Below, piece after piece: positions 26,657 through 35,022 of a stretch of DNA of 64,000 nt. This DNA comes from an uncultured Eubacteriales bacterium (GTDB taxonomy: Bacteria; Bacillota; Clostridia; Oscillospirales; Oscillospiraceae): contig UQQF01000001.1 of assembly GCA_900543085.1 (NCBI GenBank), positions 186,001 to 250,000 on the forward strand, given 5' to 3'. The position numbers and the translations under genes were made by a program. The notes beneath the pieces were generated by a model. The model saw nothing but the letters and a program-made list of their open reading frames with translations, was not told where the DNA came from and searched no databases. The stretch's first letter is position 1; every line of letters starts with the position of its first letter.

Positions 26657-26923
26657 TTACATATTCTCCAACACTTCAACAGCGCCGATATTCACGGCGG
26701 TGAAACCCCGGTACACTACGCGGTAGTCTATGCCGGCGCCGTTGGAGCCGGACGAGGAGCTGTCCTCGGGCAGGCTCTCAGGGTCGTCCGGAGGCGGAGT
26801 TGCCACGGTGTGCGTCCGCGCGGGGCTGGGGTCGGTGTTCCCTGCCGGCTGTCCGCAGGCCGTAAGCAGCAGCGCCGCCGCGAGGGCTATGGCCGCCGGT
26901 ATCAAAAAACGCCTGTGTTTCAT
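26657..26923 (-). CDS. Very small lipoprotein of unknown function
   Basis: 88-aa predicted lipoprotein with signal segment (AAIALAAALLLTAC), a Pro/Asp/Ser-rich linker and a short C-terminal stretch (GIDYRVVYRGFTAVNIGAVEVLENM). AAGGAGG lies 7 bp before the ATG at 26923, which decides the start. It trails the alcohol dehydrogenase gene by about 60 bp and likely ends the same transcript. No family recognised. Confidence 0.65.
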   Translation of the reverse strand: MKHRRFLIPAAIALAAALLLTACGQPAGNTDPSPARTHTVATPPPDDPESLPEDSSSSGSNGAGIDYRVVYRGFTAVNIGAVEVLENM

Positions 26924-26982
26924 TACGCCACCTCCTTGTGGGTTCGCATATTGGACGAACCGGGCGGCGGCGATGTTCCCGC

Positions 26983-28158
26983 TCACAGGCAGAGGCGGAA
27001 TATCTCCTCCACTTCCCCCCTGCCTATCGGCACGATGGCCGGGAAGGTGACCGAGCCTCCTGCGGTACACTTGCCGCTCATGGTGGGGATGTCGGCCTCG
27101 GTCAGACCAAGGTCGCCGAGCGTGCTCGGCATACCCAGGCTTTCGAAATACGCTCTCGTGGCCTCGATGCCGGACTGGATGGTGCGTTCCGGGTGCTCAA
27201 AGTCCGGCTCTATGCCCCAGATCTGCACTGCGTAGCGCATCAGCCGCTGCCCGGCGGCGCCGTGTCCGGCGAGGAACTGGAGGTAGGCCGGCCAGACCAC
27301 CGCAAGCCCCGCTCCGTGGGCGATGCCGTCGTCCAGGCCGCTCATTTCGTGCTCGAGCTTGTGCGCCCACATGCCGCAGTCGCGCCCGGCGCCCATCAGA
27401 CCGTTGTGCGAAAGGCTGCCCGCAAGCATGAGCGTAGCCCGAGCCTCGTAGTCGTCCGGTACATTGTACGCACGCTTTCCCGCGTCTATGACCGCGCGGA
27501 GCAGCCCCTCGCTGAGGTTGTCCACAAGGGCGTTGTCCGTATTGCGGCACATGTAGCGCTCCATCGTGTGCGACATGATGTCCACGACACCGCAGGCCGT
27601 CTGGTACGGCGGCAATGTGATGGTCAGCTCGGGGTCCATTATGGCGAAGTCCGGGCGGTTCAAATCGCTGCTGTAGCCGCGCTTGAGCCCGTCGCAGGTC
27701 AAAACGGCGCTGTTGCTGGTCTCGCTGCCCGTGGCCGCGATCGTCAGCACCACTCCCAGCGGGACGCGCCCGGCGGGCACGGCGCGCTTCATGGTAACGT
27801 CCCACGGCTCAAAGTCCGCGTGCACGCAATAGGCCGCCATCTTGGCGGAGTCTATCACGCTGCCGCCGCCGACGGCCAGGAGCATGTCGCAGCCGTTTTC
27901 CCGGGCAAACCTGGCCGTGTAGGCCGAGAACTCAGCCGTGGGATTCGGCTGGACGCCGCCCAGCTCGGCGAAGTCAAGCCCCGCGCCGCGCAGGCTGCGC
28001 TCCACCCTCTCCAGCAGTCCGCTTCGCACCGCGCTGCCGCCGCCGTAGCAGATAAGCGGCTTCTTCACGCCCAGCTCGCGCACGGCCGCGCCCGTGTCGT
28101 CCGCACGGCCGCGGCCGAAGTATATCTTTGTAGGGGTATGCAGGTCAAAGTTGAGCAT
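26983..28158 (-). CDS. Iron-containing alcohol dehydrogenase (butanol/YqhD type)
   Basis: NAD(P)-dependent group III alcohol dehydrogenase of about 391 aa. It has the nucleotide loop LAVGGGSVIDSAKM and TIAATGSETSNSAVL. The Fe/Zn ligands are seen in GVVDIMSHTMERYM and GMWAHKLEHEMSG...GIAHGAGLAVVWPAYL, matching the YqhD/BdhA group. Start 28158 is fixed by GGAGGAG. Lying 17 bp after a formate-channel gene within a folate one-carbon operon, it may balance redox; the aldehyde substrate is not predictable. Confidence 0.9.
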   Translation of the reverse strand: MLNFDLHTPTKIYFGRGRADDTGAAVRELGVKKPLICYGGGSAVRSGLLERVERSLRGAGLDFAELGGVQPNPTAEFSAYTARFARENGCDMLLAVGGGSVIDSAKMAAYCVHADFEPWDVTMKRAVPAGRVPLGVVLTIAATGSETSNSAVLTCDGLKRGYSSDLNRPDFAIMDPELTITLPPYQTACGVVDIMSHTMERYMCRNTDNALVDNLSEGLLRAVIDAGKRAYNVPDDYEARATLMLAGSLSHNGLMGAGRDCGMWAHKLEHEMSGLDDGIAHGAGLAVVWPAYLQFLAGHGAAGQRLMRYAVQIWGIEPDFEHPERTIQSGIEATRAYFESLGMPSTLGDLGLTEADIPTMSGKCTAGGSVTFPAIVPIGRGEVEEIFRLCL

Positions 28159-28175
28159 GTCTCTCCTCCGTCGTA

Positions 28176-28847
28176 TCAGCGCACACTCTCCTCGCGTCCG
28201 GCGAGGCAGGCGCAATGGCCGCTCAGGCGCGTCACCGCCGGTATGAGCAGCCCGCCCACCACGTTGCCGAGCGTATTTACAAGGATGAACACAAACGGAT
28301 CAGTCATTCCCGCACCGGCTCCGAACCAGGCTCCGGCCGCAGTGAAGTAGTACATGTTGGCTATGCAGTGCTCAAAGCCGCACACGACGAACACGGTCAC
28401 GCCGAAGAACACCGCGAGGTATTTCCCCAGCTCGTGCGGTATGGAGCGATAGCCCTCTACGGCTATGTAGATGAGTATATTGCAGAATATGGCGAGAACA
28501 AACACGCTTAACAGGCTGTCGCCCAGCTTGGTCGCCGCCAGAGCCTGCGCTCGCTCCACCACGCCGGTCAGGCGCGTGAGGCGCACGAGCGCCCCTCCGG
28601 CGGCGGCTCCGGCGAAGTTGGACAGCCACACCACGGCGAGGAAGCCGATATATCGCCAGCCCTTGCCGAACGAATAGCAGACCTTGCCCGTGAACAGGTT
28701 CCAGCCGAAGGAACATATGGCGAACAGACCGACCGTGAACATCAGCGCCCCGGCCATGGTGCTCTCCAGCGACAAATAGGCCGTGGATCCCAGCGTTATG
28801 ACCAGCCCGGCCAGGAAGCCCAGCAGCGCGTCAGACAGCAGCTTCAT
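28176..28847 (-). CDS. Formate/nitrite transporter family channel
   Basis: FNT-family pentameric channel subunit, 223 aa, with six hydrophobic segments. The family hallmarks are visible: WLSNFAGAAAGG in the first half and VVCGFEHCIANMYYF, with the central-pore His, in the second. It is shorter than FocA (about 280 aa) at the N-terminus. It lies between folD (4-bp overlap) and the alcohol dehydrogenase, downstream of formate-tetrahydrofolate ligase, so formate is the most likely substrate (inference from context). Confidence 0.88.
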   Translation of the reverse strand: MKLLSDALLGFLAGLVITLGSTAYLSLESTMAGALMFTVGLFAICSFGWNLFTGKVCYSFGKGWRYIGFLAVVWLSNFAGAAAGGALVRLTRLTGVVERAQALAATKLGDSLLSVFVLAIFCNILIYIAVEGYRSIPHELGKYLAVFFGVTVFVVCGFEHCIANMYYFTAAGAWFGAGAGMTDPFVFILVNTLGNVVGGLLIPAVTRLSGHCACLAGREESVR

Positions 28848-29695
28848 AGCGCACCGCCCGCCGCCAGCACAACGTGCCTTGCAAGTATGGCTGTGGTCAC
28901 ACTGCCAACTCCGGCCGGCACGGGACTTATGGCTCCGACTATCGGCTGCACCGAGTCAAACTCCACGTCGCCCACCAGTCTGCCCTTGGCCTCGGAGTAG
29001 TTTATGCCCACGTCCACGACCACCTGCCCGGGCGCGAAGTAGCGCGCGTCCAAGGCCTCGGCCTGGCCAAGCGCGGCGACAACTATGTCCGCGCCGCGCG
29101 TGAGCTGCTCCAGATCGCGCGTCCTGGAGTGGCACACGGTGACGGTGGCGTCGGCGCGCATGAGCAGCATGGAAACTGGTCGGCCTATAACCATGCTGCG
29201 GCCTACCACGACGGCTCTGCGCCCGGCAGGCTCCACGCCGTAGTGCTCCAGCAGCGCGATGACCGCCTCCGCCGTGCAGGGCGCGAAGCCCTCGCCGACG
29301 CCGGAGTAGACAGCGGCGGCGCTGCCCGTGGTGATGCCGTCCACGTCCTTTTCAATCATGAGCGCGTTGCACGCCTCGGTCTCGTCCAAATGCGGCGGCA
29401 GCGGGCGGAACATCAGCACGCCGTGCACGGAAAGGTCGGCGTTGAGCCGGGCTATCTGGGAGAGCAGTGCGCCCTGCATGACGTTCTCCGGCAGGGTGAC
29501 AAGCCGGGTGTCTATGCCCAGCTTGGCGCAGCGCCTGACCGCCGCCTGTTCATAGGCCACGTCGTCAGGCCGCTCACCCACACGCAGGATCGCCAGCGCC
29601 GGCTTAACGCCGCGCAAACGCAGCTCGTCCACGGCTTTGGCGGTGCGCACATCCAGCGCATTGGCCACCGCAGCGCCCTTGAGAATCTCAGCCAT
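28844..29695 (-). CDS. folD: FolD-like methylene-THF dehydrogenase, cyclohydrolase residues lost
   Basis: 283-aa FolD homologue, NADP-dependent 5,10-methylene-THF dehydrogenase. The dehydrogenase signatures are intact: KDVDG, VVGRSMVIGRPVSMLL and ISPVPAGVGSVT. In the bifunctional enzyme a Lys (E. coli K54) and a Gln (E. coli Q98) are needed for the cyclohydrolase reaction. Here the aligned positions read Ala52 (context AYEQAAVRRCAKLG) and Phe96 (GVLMFRPLP). This predicts loss of cyclohydrolase activity. The upstream gene encodes a separate cyclohydrolase, which would fill the gap. Start overlaps fchA by one base. Confidence 0.92.
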   Translation of the reverse strand: MAEILKGAAVANALDVRTAKAVDELRLRGVKPALAILRVGERPDDVAYEQAAVRRCAKLGIDTRLVTLPENVMQGALLSQIARLNADLSVHGVLMFRPLPPHLDETEACNALMIEKDVDGITTGSAAAVYSGVGEGFAPCTAEAVIALLEHYGVEPAGRRAVVVGRSMVIGRPVSMLLMRADATVTVCHSRTRDLEQLTRGADIVVAALGQAEALDARYFAPGQVVVDVGINYSEAKGRLVGDVEFDSVQPIVGAISPVPAGVGSVTTAILARHVVLAAGGAL

Positions 29696-30303
29696 CAGCT
29701 CAACCTCCCCGACACATCGTTGTATATCTCTTGTGAAAGCACGAAATATTTTTGGAGCAATTCGTTCGTTTCTGCGTTGATATTATCGGCAACCGCTCGA
29801 TTTTTCATGCTTTTCGTATTGATTTTCACATTCAGCGCCGCAGACTCCATCGCCGCGCCGCACAGCGCGGCGGCGCAGCCGGCGTCGGATATGGCCAGAG
29901 CGCTGCCCTTGGCCGCGTACCCGGATATGAGTTCGAGCGCTTCGGCGCACTTTCGCATGATCTCCAGCGGCGCCTCCGCGGCCTTCAACAGCGCAGGCTC
30001 CATTATCTCGTCGCGCGCCGGGTCGTCCTTGGGGATGGAGTAGGCGCGGCTCAGCGGTGCGAACGCCTCGGCGTCGGCGTCCACGAGCGCGACGAATCCG
30101 GCTCGCAGTGCTTCCGCTTTGGCGTTCAGCTCCGCGATGTCCTTCTGCACGTCCGCGTACTTCTTCTTGCCGAGCGTGAGGCTGCCAACCATGTTGCCGA
30201 GCGCTATGCCCAGCGCGCCGCAGAGCGCCGCCGCGCCCCCTCCGCCCGGAGTGGGGGCGGAGGAAGCGAGCGCTTCCAGGAACTTGTCTATGTTCTTTTC
30301 CAT
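29695..30303 (-). CDS. fchA: Methenyl-THF cyclohydrolase / formimino-THF cyclodeaminase family
   Basis: 202-aa, mostly helical protein of the FTCD cyclodeaminase family. Near the N-terminus it has the family signature SSAPTPGGGGAAALCGALGIALG in two parts, then GKKKYADVQKDI. It interconverts 5,10-methenyl- and 10-formyl-tetrahydrofolate. It sits between fhs and folD with one-base overlaps on both sides. That supports a cyclohydrolase role between formate activation and reduction, especially as FolD here lacks the needed residues. Confidence 0.93.
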   Translation of the reverse strand: MEKNIDKFLEALASSAPTPGGGGAAALCGALGIALGNMVGSLTLGKKKYADVQKDIAELNAKAEALRAGFVALVDADAEAFAPLSRAYSIPKDDPARDEIMEPALLKAAEAPLEIMRKCAEALELISGYAAKGSALAISDAGCAAALCGAAMESAALNVKINTKSMKNRAVADNINAETNELLQKYFVLSQEIYNDVSGRLS

Positions 30304-31979
30304 CAGAACAGTCCCGTGATAACGCCGTTTTCGTCGACATCTATCTTTTCGGCGGCAGGCACCTTCGGCAGGCCGGGCATGGTCATAATATCGCCGGTGA
30401 GGGCTACGATGAAGCCCGCGCCCGCGCAGACCTTGAGGTTGCGCACCGTGACCGTGAAGCCTTTAGGCGCGCCGAGCAGCGACGGGTCGTCGGAGAACGA
30501 ATACTGCGTCTTGGCCATGCAGATGGGCAGGTTGCCGAAGCCGAGGTCTTCAATCTGCTTTATCTGCTTTACCGCATTGCCTACGAGCTGTACGCCGTCG
30601 GCGTGGTAGATTTTCGTGCAGATGGCGGTCAGCTTGTCCATGATGCTGCTCTCAAGCTCGTAGCTCTGGTGGAAGTCGTTGGGCTGCTCGCAGAGACGCA
30701 CGACCTCGGTGGCGAGAGCCTTGCCGCCTTCGCCGCCCTTGGCCCAGACTTCGCTGAGCGCGACGTTGACGCCGAGCTCGCGGCACTTTTCTTCCACCAT
30801 GTCCAGCTCGGCCTTGGTGTCGGTCGGGAAGGCGTTGATAGCCACCACGCAGGGCAGGCCGAACACGTTCTTGATGTTGCTGACGTGCTGCAGGAGGTTC
30901 GGCAGACCCTTCTCAAGGGCGCCGAGGTTCTCGTTGTTCAGCTCGGCCTTAGGCACCCCGCCGTGGTACTTGAGCGCACGGACGGTGGCCACGATGACAA
31001 CCGCGCTCGGCTTGAGGTTCGCCATGCGGCACTTGATGTCCAGGAACTTCTCCGCGCCCAGGTCGGCGGCGAAGCCGGCCTCGGTGACAACATAGTCCGC
31101 GCACTTGAGCGCCATGCGGGTGGCGGTGATGGAGTTGCAGCCGTGGGCGATGTTCGCAAACGGGCCGCCGTGGATGAAGGCGGGAGTGCCCTCAAGCGTC
31201 TGCACCAGATTCGGCTTGAGCGCGTCTTTGAGCAGCGCGGCCATCGCTCCCTCGGCCTTGAGGTCGTGAGCCGTGACCGGCTTGCCGTCGTAGGTGTAGC
31301 CAACGATTATGCGCGCCAAGCGCTGCTTTAGGTCGGTGATGTCGCTGGCCAGGCACAGCACGGCCATGACCTCGCTGGCAACGGTTATCTCGAAGCCGTC
31401 CTCGCGGGGCACGCCCTGCATCCTGCCGCCGAGGCCGTCGACGATGTGACGGAGCTGCCTGTCGTTCATGTCCACCGCGCGCTTCCATGTGATCTGCTTG
31501 GGGTCGATGCCGAGGGCGTTGCCCTGCTGGATGTGGTTATCCAGCATAGCGGCGAGGAGGTTGTTCGCCGCGCCTATGGCGTGGAAGTCGCCGGTGAAGT
31601 GCAGGTTGATGTCCTCCATGGGCACGACCTGGGCGTAGCCGCCGCCGGCCGCGCCGCCCTTTACGCCGAAAACGGGGCCGAGGCTCGGCTCGCGCAGGGC
31701 GACCATCGCGTTCTTGCCTATCTTGCGCAGGCCGTCGGTGAGGCCGACGCTGGTGGTGGTCTTGCCCTCGCCCGCGGGCGTGGGGGTAATCGCGGTCACA
31801 AGGATGAGCTTGCCGTCGGGCTTGTCCGCGTGGTTCCGCATGAATTTGTAGTCTATCTTCGCCTTGTAATTGCCGTAGAGCTCGAGGTATTCCTCCGGAA
31901 TCCCCGCGCGCTCGGCTACGGCGGTTATCTTCTCCTTCTCACACGCCTGAGCGATCTCAATGTCGGTCTTGTATTCCAT
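30303..31979 (-). CDS. fhs: Formate-tetrahydrofolate ligase
   Basis: ATP-dependent activation of formate to 10-formyl-THF, the entry to the methyl branch of folate one-carbon metabolism. The 558-aa product has the P-loop [16 protein letters not shown] near residue 60, the [22 protein letters not shown] block in pieces, and [13 protein letters not shown]. Start 31979 is set by GGAGGAG. It leads the operon fhs-fchA-folD-formate channel-alcohol dehydrogenase. No CODH/ACS genes are visible, so formate assimilation or formate recycling is supported, not full acetogenesis. Confidence 0.97.
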   Translation of the reverse strand: MEYKTDIEIAQACEKEKITAVAERAGIPEEYLELYGNYKAKIDYKFMRNHADKPDGKLILVTAITPTPAGEGKTTTSVGLTDGLRKIGKNAMVALREPSLGPVFGVKGGAAGGGYAQVVPMEDINLHFTGDFHAIGAANNLLAAMLDNHIQQGNALGIDPKQITWKRAVDMNDRQLRHIVDGLGGRMQGVPREDGFEITVASEVMAVLCLASDITDLKQRLARIIVGYTYDGKPVTAHDLKAEGAMAALLKDALKPNLVQTLEGTPAFIHGGPFANIAHGCNSITATRMALKCADYVVTEAGFAADLGAEKFLDIKCRMANLKPSAVVIVATVRALKYHGGVPKAELNNENLGALEKGLPNLLQHVSNIKNVFGLPCVVAINAFPTDTKAELDMVEEKCRELGVNVALSEVWAKGGEGGKALATEVVRLCEQPNDFHQSYELESSIMDKLTAICTKIYHADGVQLVGNAVKQIKQIEDLGFGNLPICMAKTQYSFSDDPSLLGAPKGFTVTVRNLKVCAGAGFIVALTGDIMTMPGLPKVPAAEKIDVDENGVITGLF

Positions 31980-32033
31980 TGTCTCCTCCACATTAGCATA
32001 GTACGGGTGCTGACCCGCTGTCTCTCACTACTA

Positions 32034-32062
32034 ATAATACAGTTTCGCCGCCGGTTGGTCAA
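32034..32062 (-). promoter_or_regulatory. Sigma-A promoter of fhs operon
   Basis: Minus strand TTGACC (32057-32062), 17-bp spacer, TATTAT (32034-32039); leader about 50 nt with a small GGGT/ACCC stem. Confidence 0.75.
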
Positions 32063-32063
32063 T

Positions 32064-32110
32064 AAAAAATGCACGGCGGCGCCGTGGCTCCTGCCCGCGG
32101 CGCGCCGTGC
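32064..32110 (-). terminator. Terminator after the BlaI-type repressor gene
   Basis: Minus strand GCACGGCG/CGCCGTGC stem with GC-rich interior followed by ATTTTTT. It overlaps the fhs -35 region. Confidence 0.75.
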
Positions 32111-32130
32111 GCGTACACGTATATGCGATC

Positions 32131-32508
32131 TCAGTCCTCGTTCCCATCGCTCTGCCTGTAGCGGTCTATCATCGCCTGCACCTCGTCCCACTCGCTGCGC
32201 GAAAGCCTGCCGGTGCGCGCAAAGGCGTTTATGAACGCGCTCGCGGAGCCTTCAAAGCGGCTGTCGACCAGCTCGTCTATCTCCGCCGCCTGCGCCTCCT
32301 CCTTGGACACCAGCGACGTGACTATCGTGTTCTCGTTTTTGAGCACGCCCCGCTCGGACAGGCGCTTTATCACCGTATAGGTCGTGGACTGCTTCCAGCC
32401 CAGCTTCTCCTGGCACAGCGCCACAAGCTCGCCGCTTTTTATCGGCTCGTGCTCCCACAGTATAAGGCAGAAACGGTATTCGCTCTCAAAAATCTTGGGT
32501 GACGGCAT
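32131..32508 (-). CDS. BlaI/MecI/CopY-type transcriptional repressor
   Basis: 125-aa winged-helix repressor: SEYRFCLILWEHEPIKSGELVALC, then the recognition region GWKQSTTYTVIKRLSERGVL, the family hallmark. C-terminal dimerisation helices (EIDELVDSRFEGSASAFINAF). BlaI proteins are normally inactivated by proteolysis through a BlaR1-type sensor, or by metal release in CopY. Neither partner gene is in the window, so the signal and other targets are unknown. Its own promoter is covered by a perfect inverted repeat, implying autorepression. Confidence 0.92.
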   Translation of the reverse strand: MPSPKIFESEYRFCLILWEHEPIKSGELVALCQEKLGWKQSTTYTVIKRLSERGVLKNENTIVTSLVSKEEAQAAEIDELVDSRFEGSASAFINAFARTGRLSRSEWDEVQAMIDRYRQSDGNED

Positions 32509-32535
32509 ATAAATCAGTCCTTACAGTGTAATGAA

Positions 32536-32569
32536 ACAACTACAGTCTAGCGCAGTAGACTGTAGTTGT
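32536..32569. promoter_or_regulatory. Perfect inverted-repeat operator over the repressor promoter
   Basis: Two 14-bp arms (32536-32549 and 32556-32569) are exact reverse complements around a 6-bp centre, with ACTACA/TGTAGT cores like BlaI/MecI boxes. The site covers the promoter from -10 to -35. Confidence 0.8.
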
Positions 32570-32572
32570 CAA
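32544..32572 (-). promoter_or_regulatory. Sigma-A promoter of the BlaI-type gene
   Basis: Minus strand TTGACA (32567-32572), 17-bp spacer, TAGACT (32544-32549), about 35 bp before the start. Confidence 0.8.
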
Positions 32573-32590
32573 TAAATCTCGCAAAAATTT

Positions 32591-34924
32591 TCAGACGCAC
32601 TGCGGATTGGGCTTGAAGCCGTTTGCGACGAACAGCAGCGCACGCAGTAAAAACTCCGGGACTCTCCCGCTTATCTGCATGGAGCGCAGCGGAGCCATAG
32701 CGCTGCTGGTGAGCATCATGCGGCACTCAGGCCGCCGCAGTCCGTCCCGGCCGTAGCCTATCCTGAAGGCCAGGATTATCGTGTTGTAGACCATGCGCAT
32801 TATGACCGAGTGCTCGCGCATCTCGTGCGGAGTGTTGTTCATGGTGAAGAAGCCCTTTTGGGGCGTGTACGGCTCGTACTTCCGGCCGAGCAGCGCCTCC
32901 CAGGACGCCGTGTCCGGCTTTCCGGCAAGCGTGGCGTACCAGCTTCCGGCGAGCGGAGCCGGAGCCGTCTCCTCGCCCTCTGCGAATACCGCGGCGGAGA
33001 GCGGAAGCACAGCGCTGGAGCTGCCGACGCGGACGGTGTATTCCCCGGTCCGGACGCGCCAGCCGTCGCGCCAGAACGCAAAGCAGCGCTCGTCCAGCTC
33101 AAAGCTCACCACGGCGCTCTCACCGGGCTTGAGCGTCAGCTTTTTATAGCGTTTGAGCTCCAGCTCCGGCCTGCCGGAAGTGCCCTCCGGAGGCGAGACG
33201 TATAGCTGTACGACCTCGGGCGCGGCGACCGCGCCCACATTTTTCAGCTCCACGCTGACAGTCCGGCCTTCGACGCTGAGGTTTGAATACTCGTACTTCG
33301 TGTACCCCAGCCCGTGGCCGAACGGCCAGCGCACATGTACGCGCGCGCTGGAGTAATAGCGATAGCCGACGTACACGCCCTCCATGTACAGCGCGTCGCG
33401 GGTCTTGGAGTAGATCCCGCTCGAAGGGCAGTCGGAATAGCGCACGGGCCAGCTCTCGGCCAGGCGGCCTCCCGGGCAGGCTCTGCCGTAGATAACCTCG
33501 GCCACCGCCTCGCCGCCGGCCTGTCCGGGCAAGCCCATGTAAAGCACCGCGCGGACGCCGTCCGCCCAGGGGCACTCCACGGGCGAGCCGCAGAACAAAA
33601 CCACACACGTGTTGGGATTTGCCTCGGCCACGGCCTCTATCATGCGGTTCATGCCGTCGGGCAGGCGCATATTGTCGCGGTCAAAGCCCTCGGATTCATA
33701 GGTGTCGGGCAGCCCGGCAAAGACTATGGCCGCGTCCGCCCCGGAGGCGGCGAGCCGCGCGTTGGAGAGCAACTCCGCATCCGTGTCCCCGTTGACGTCG
33801 CAGCCCTCGGAGTATACGGCGTATGGCAGATTGTCTATGGGCTGGGTGAGCCTGAGCGGGTTTATGTGGCTGGAGCCAGAGCCCTGGTAGCGGATGTCCC
33901 GCGCCATATGACCTATCACGGCCAGGCGCGTCCCGGGCTTGAGCGGGAGCATGTCTCCGTCGTTTTTCAAAAGCACCGCTCCGTCGCAGGCTGCGCGGCG
34001 AGCCAGCTCGTGGTGCGCGCCCACGTCGAACACGTGCGCGCCTGACAGGGCGCTGCGGGCGCGGCGAGCCATCGCCGCGACGCGGCTCGCGCTTTTATAT
34101 ATGTATTCGGCGGGCAGTTTACCGGTCTTGGCGGCCTTCAGTGCCGCCCTCTCGCCGAAGTGGTGTCCGCCGGGCATGTTCAGGTCGCAGCCGGCTCGGA
34201 ACGCCGCAGTCCTGTCGTGCATGGCGCCCCAGTCGGTGACCACCATGCCGTCAAAGCCCCACTCGTCGCGGAGTATGTCCGTCAGCAGGCGGCGGCTGTC
34301 GCTGCAATACTCGCCGTTCACCTTGTTGTACGCGCACATGACAGAGCCGGGACGGCTCTCGCGGACGGCGATCTCGAACGCCGTCAGGTAAATCTCCCTC
34401 AATGTGCGCTCGTCGATAATGCTGTCGGAGATGAACCGCTCGCGCTCCTGCGAATTTGCCGCGTAGTGCTTCAGGCAGGCGCTGACGCCCGTGCCCTGCA
34501 TCCCGCGTATGAACGCGGCGGCAAGCTTTCCGGAGAGGTACGGGTCTTCGCTGTAGTATTCAAAGTTACGTCCGCACAGCGGGCTGCGCTTTATATTGAC
34601 GCCGGGGCCGAGCACCATCCCCACGCCGTGGCTCAAAGCTTCCTCGCCTATCGCACGGCCCACGTCCTCCAACAGAGCGTCGTTCCACGAGCCGGCCAGC
34701 GTCACCGCGGTCGGGAAGCACGTGGCCGGTCTGGCCGGATGGACGCCGAGCATGTCAAAGCCGCCGCCGTGCTCCTGCCTGCGCAGCCCGTGTGGGCCGT
34801 CGCACATGAACATGGACGGTATGTCATAGCGCTTCATTGAGCGCGTGTGCCAGAAGCCTGCGCCGGTACAAAGAGCCACGGCCTTTTTAAGCGGAAGCTC
34901 GCGCTGCTTTTCAGACTTTTTCAC
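32591..34924 (-). CDS. Glycoside hydrolase family 3 beta-glycosidase
   Basis: 777-aa GH3 enzyme, probably beta-glucosidase or related. The N-terminal barrel has MCDGPHGLR, GPGVNIKRSPLCGRNFEYYSED in parts, KHYAANSQERER and the nucleophile region MVVTDWGAMHD. A second alpha/beta domain follows (AVIGHMARDIRYQGSGSS), then the fibronectin-like domain (GLGYTKYEYSNLSVE). No signal peptide, so cytoplasmic action on imported oligosaccharides is likely. The start is GTG with only a weak upstream purine stretch. Extra C-terminal residues (about 100) after the usual end are of unknown role. Confidence 0.93.
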   Translation of the reverse strand: MKKSEKQRELPLKKAVALCTGAGFWHTRSMKRYDIPSMFMCDGPHGLRRQEHGGGFDMLGVHPARPATCFPTAVTLAGSWNDALLEDVGRAIGEEALSHGVGMVLGPGVNIKRSPLCGRNFEYYSEDPYLSGKLAAAFIRGMQGTGVSACLKHYAANSQERERFISDSIIDERTLREIYLTAFEIAVRESRPGSVMCAYNKVNGEYCSDSRRLLTDILRDEWGFDGMVVTDWGAMHDRTAAFRAGCDLNMPGGHHFGERAALKAAKTGKLPAEYIYKSASRVAAMARRARSALSGAHVFDVGAHHELARRAACDGAVLLKNDGDMLPLKPGTRLAVIGHMARDIRYQGSGSSHINPLRLTQPIDNLPYAVYSEGCDVNGDTDAELLSNARLAASGADAAIVFAGLPDTYESEGFDRDNMRLPDGMNRMIEAVAEANPNTCVVLFCGSPVECPWADGVRAVLYMGLPGQAGGEAVAEVIYGRACPGGRLAESWPVRYSDCPSSGIYSKTRDALYMEGVYVGYRYYSSARVHVRWPFGHGLGYTKYEYSNLSVEGRTVSVELKNVGAVAAPEVVQLYVSPPEGTSGRPELELKRYKKLTLKPGESAVVSFELDERCFAFWRDGWRVRTGEYTVRVGSSSAVLPLSAAVFAEGEETAPAPLAGSWYATLAGKPDTASWEALLGRKYEPYTPQKGFFTMNNTPHEMREHSVIMRMVYNTIILAFRIGYGRDGLRRPECRMMLTSSAMAPLRSMQISGRVPEFLLRALLFVANGFKPNPQCV

Positions 34925-35007
34925 CTGCTCACACCTGCTTTCACGGGGCTTGTCCCCTGCGTCCGGCGGCGCGGTGACGGCTGCGCCGGAGCAGCGGCTT
35001 TGGAAGC

Positions 35008-35013
35008 ATTATA
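35008..35013 (-). promoter_or_regulatory. Possible extended -10 promoter of GH3 gene
   Basis: Minus strand TGGTATAAT (extended -10) between MATE and GH3 genes; no good -35 at 17 bp. Confidence 0.35.
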
Positions 35014-35022
35014 CCACATCCG

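Noticed and set aside
26657..27070. Longer N-terminus for the small lipoprotein
   Set aside because: It would remove the signal peptide from the N-terminus; AAGGAGG fixes the ATG at 26923.
31980..32040. Tetrahydrofolate riboswitch before fhs
   Set aside because: Leader is only about 50 nt.
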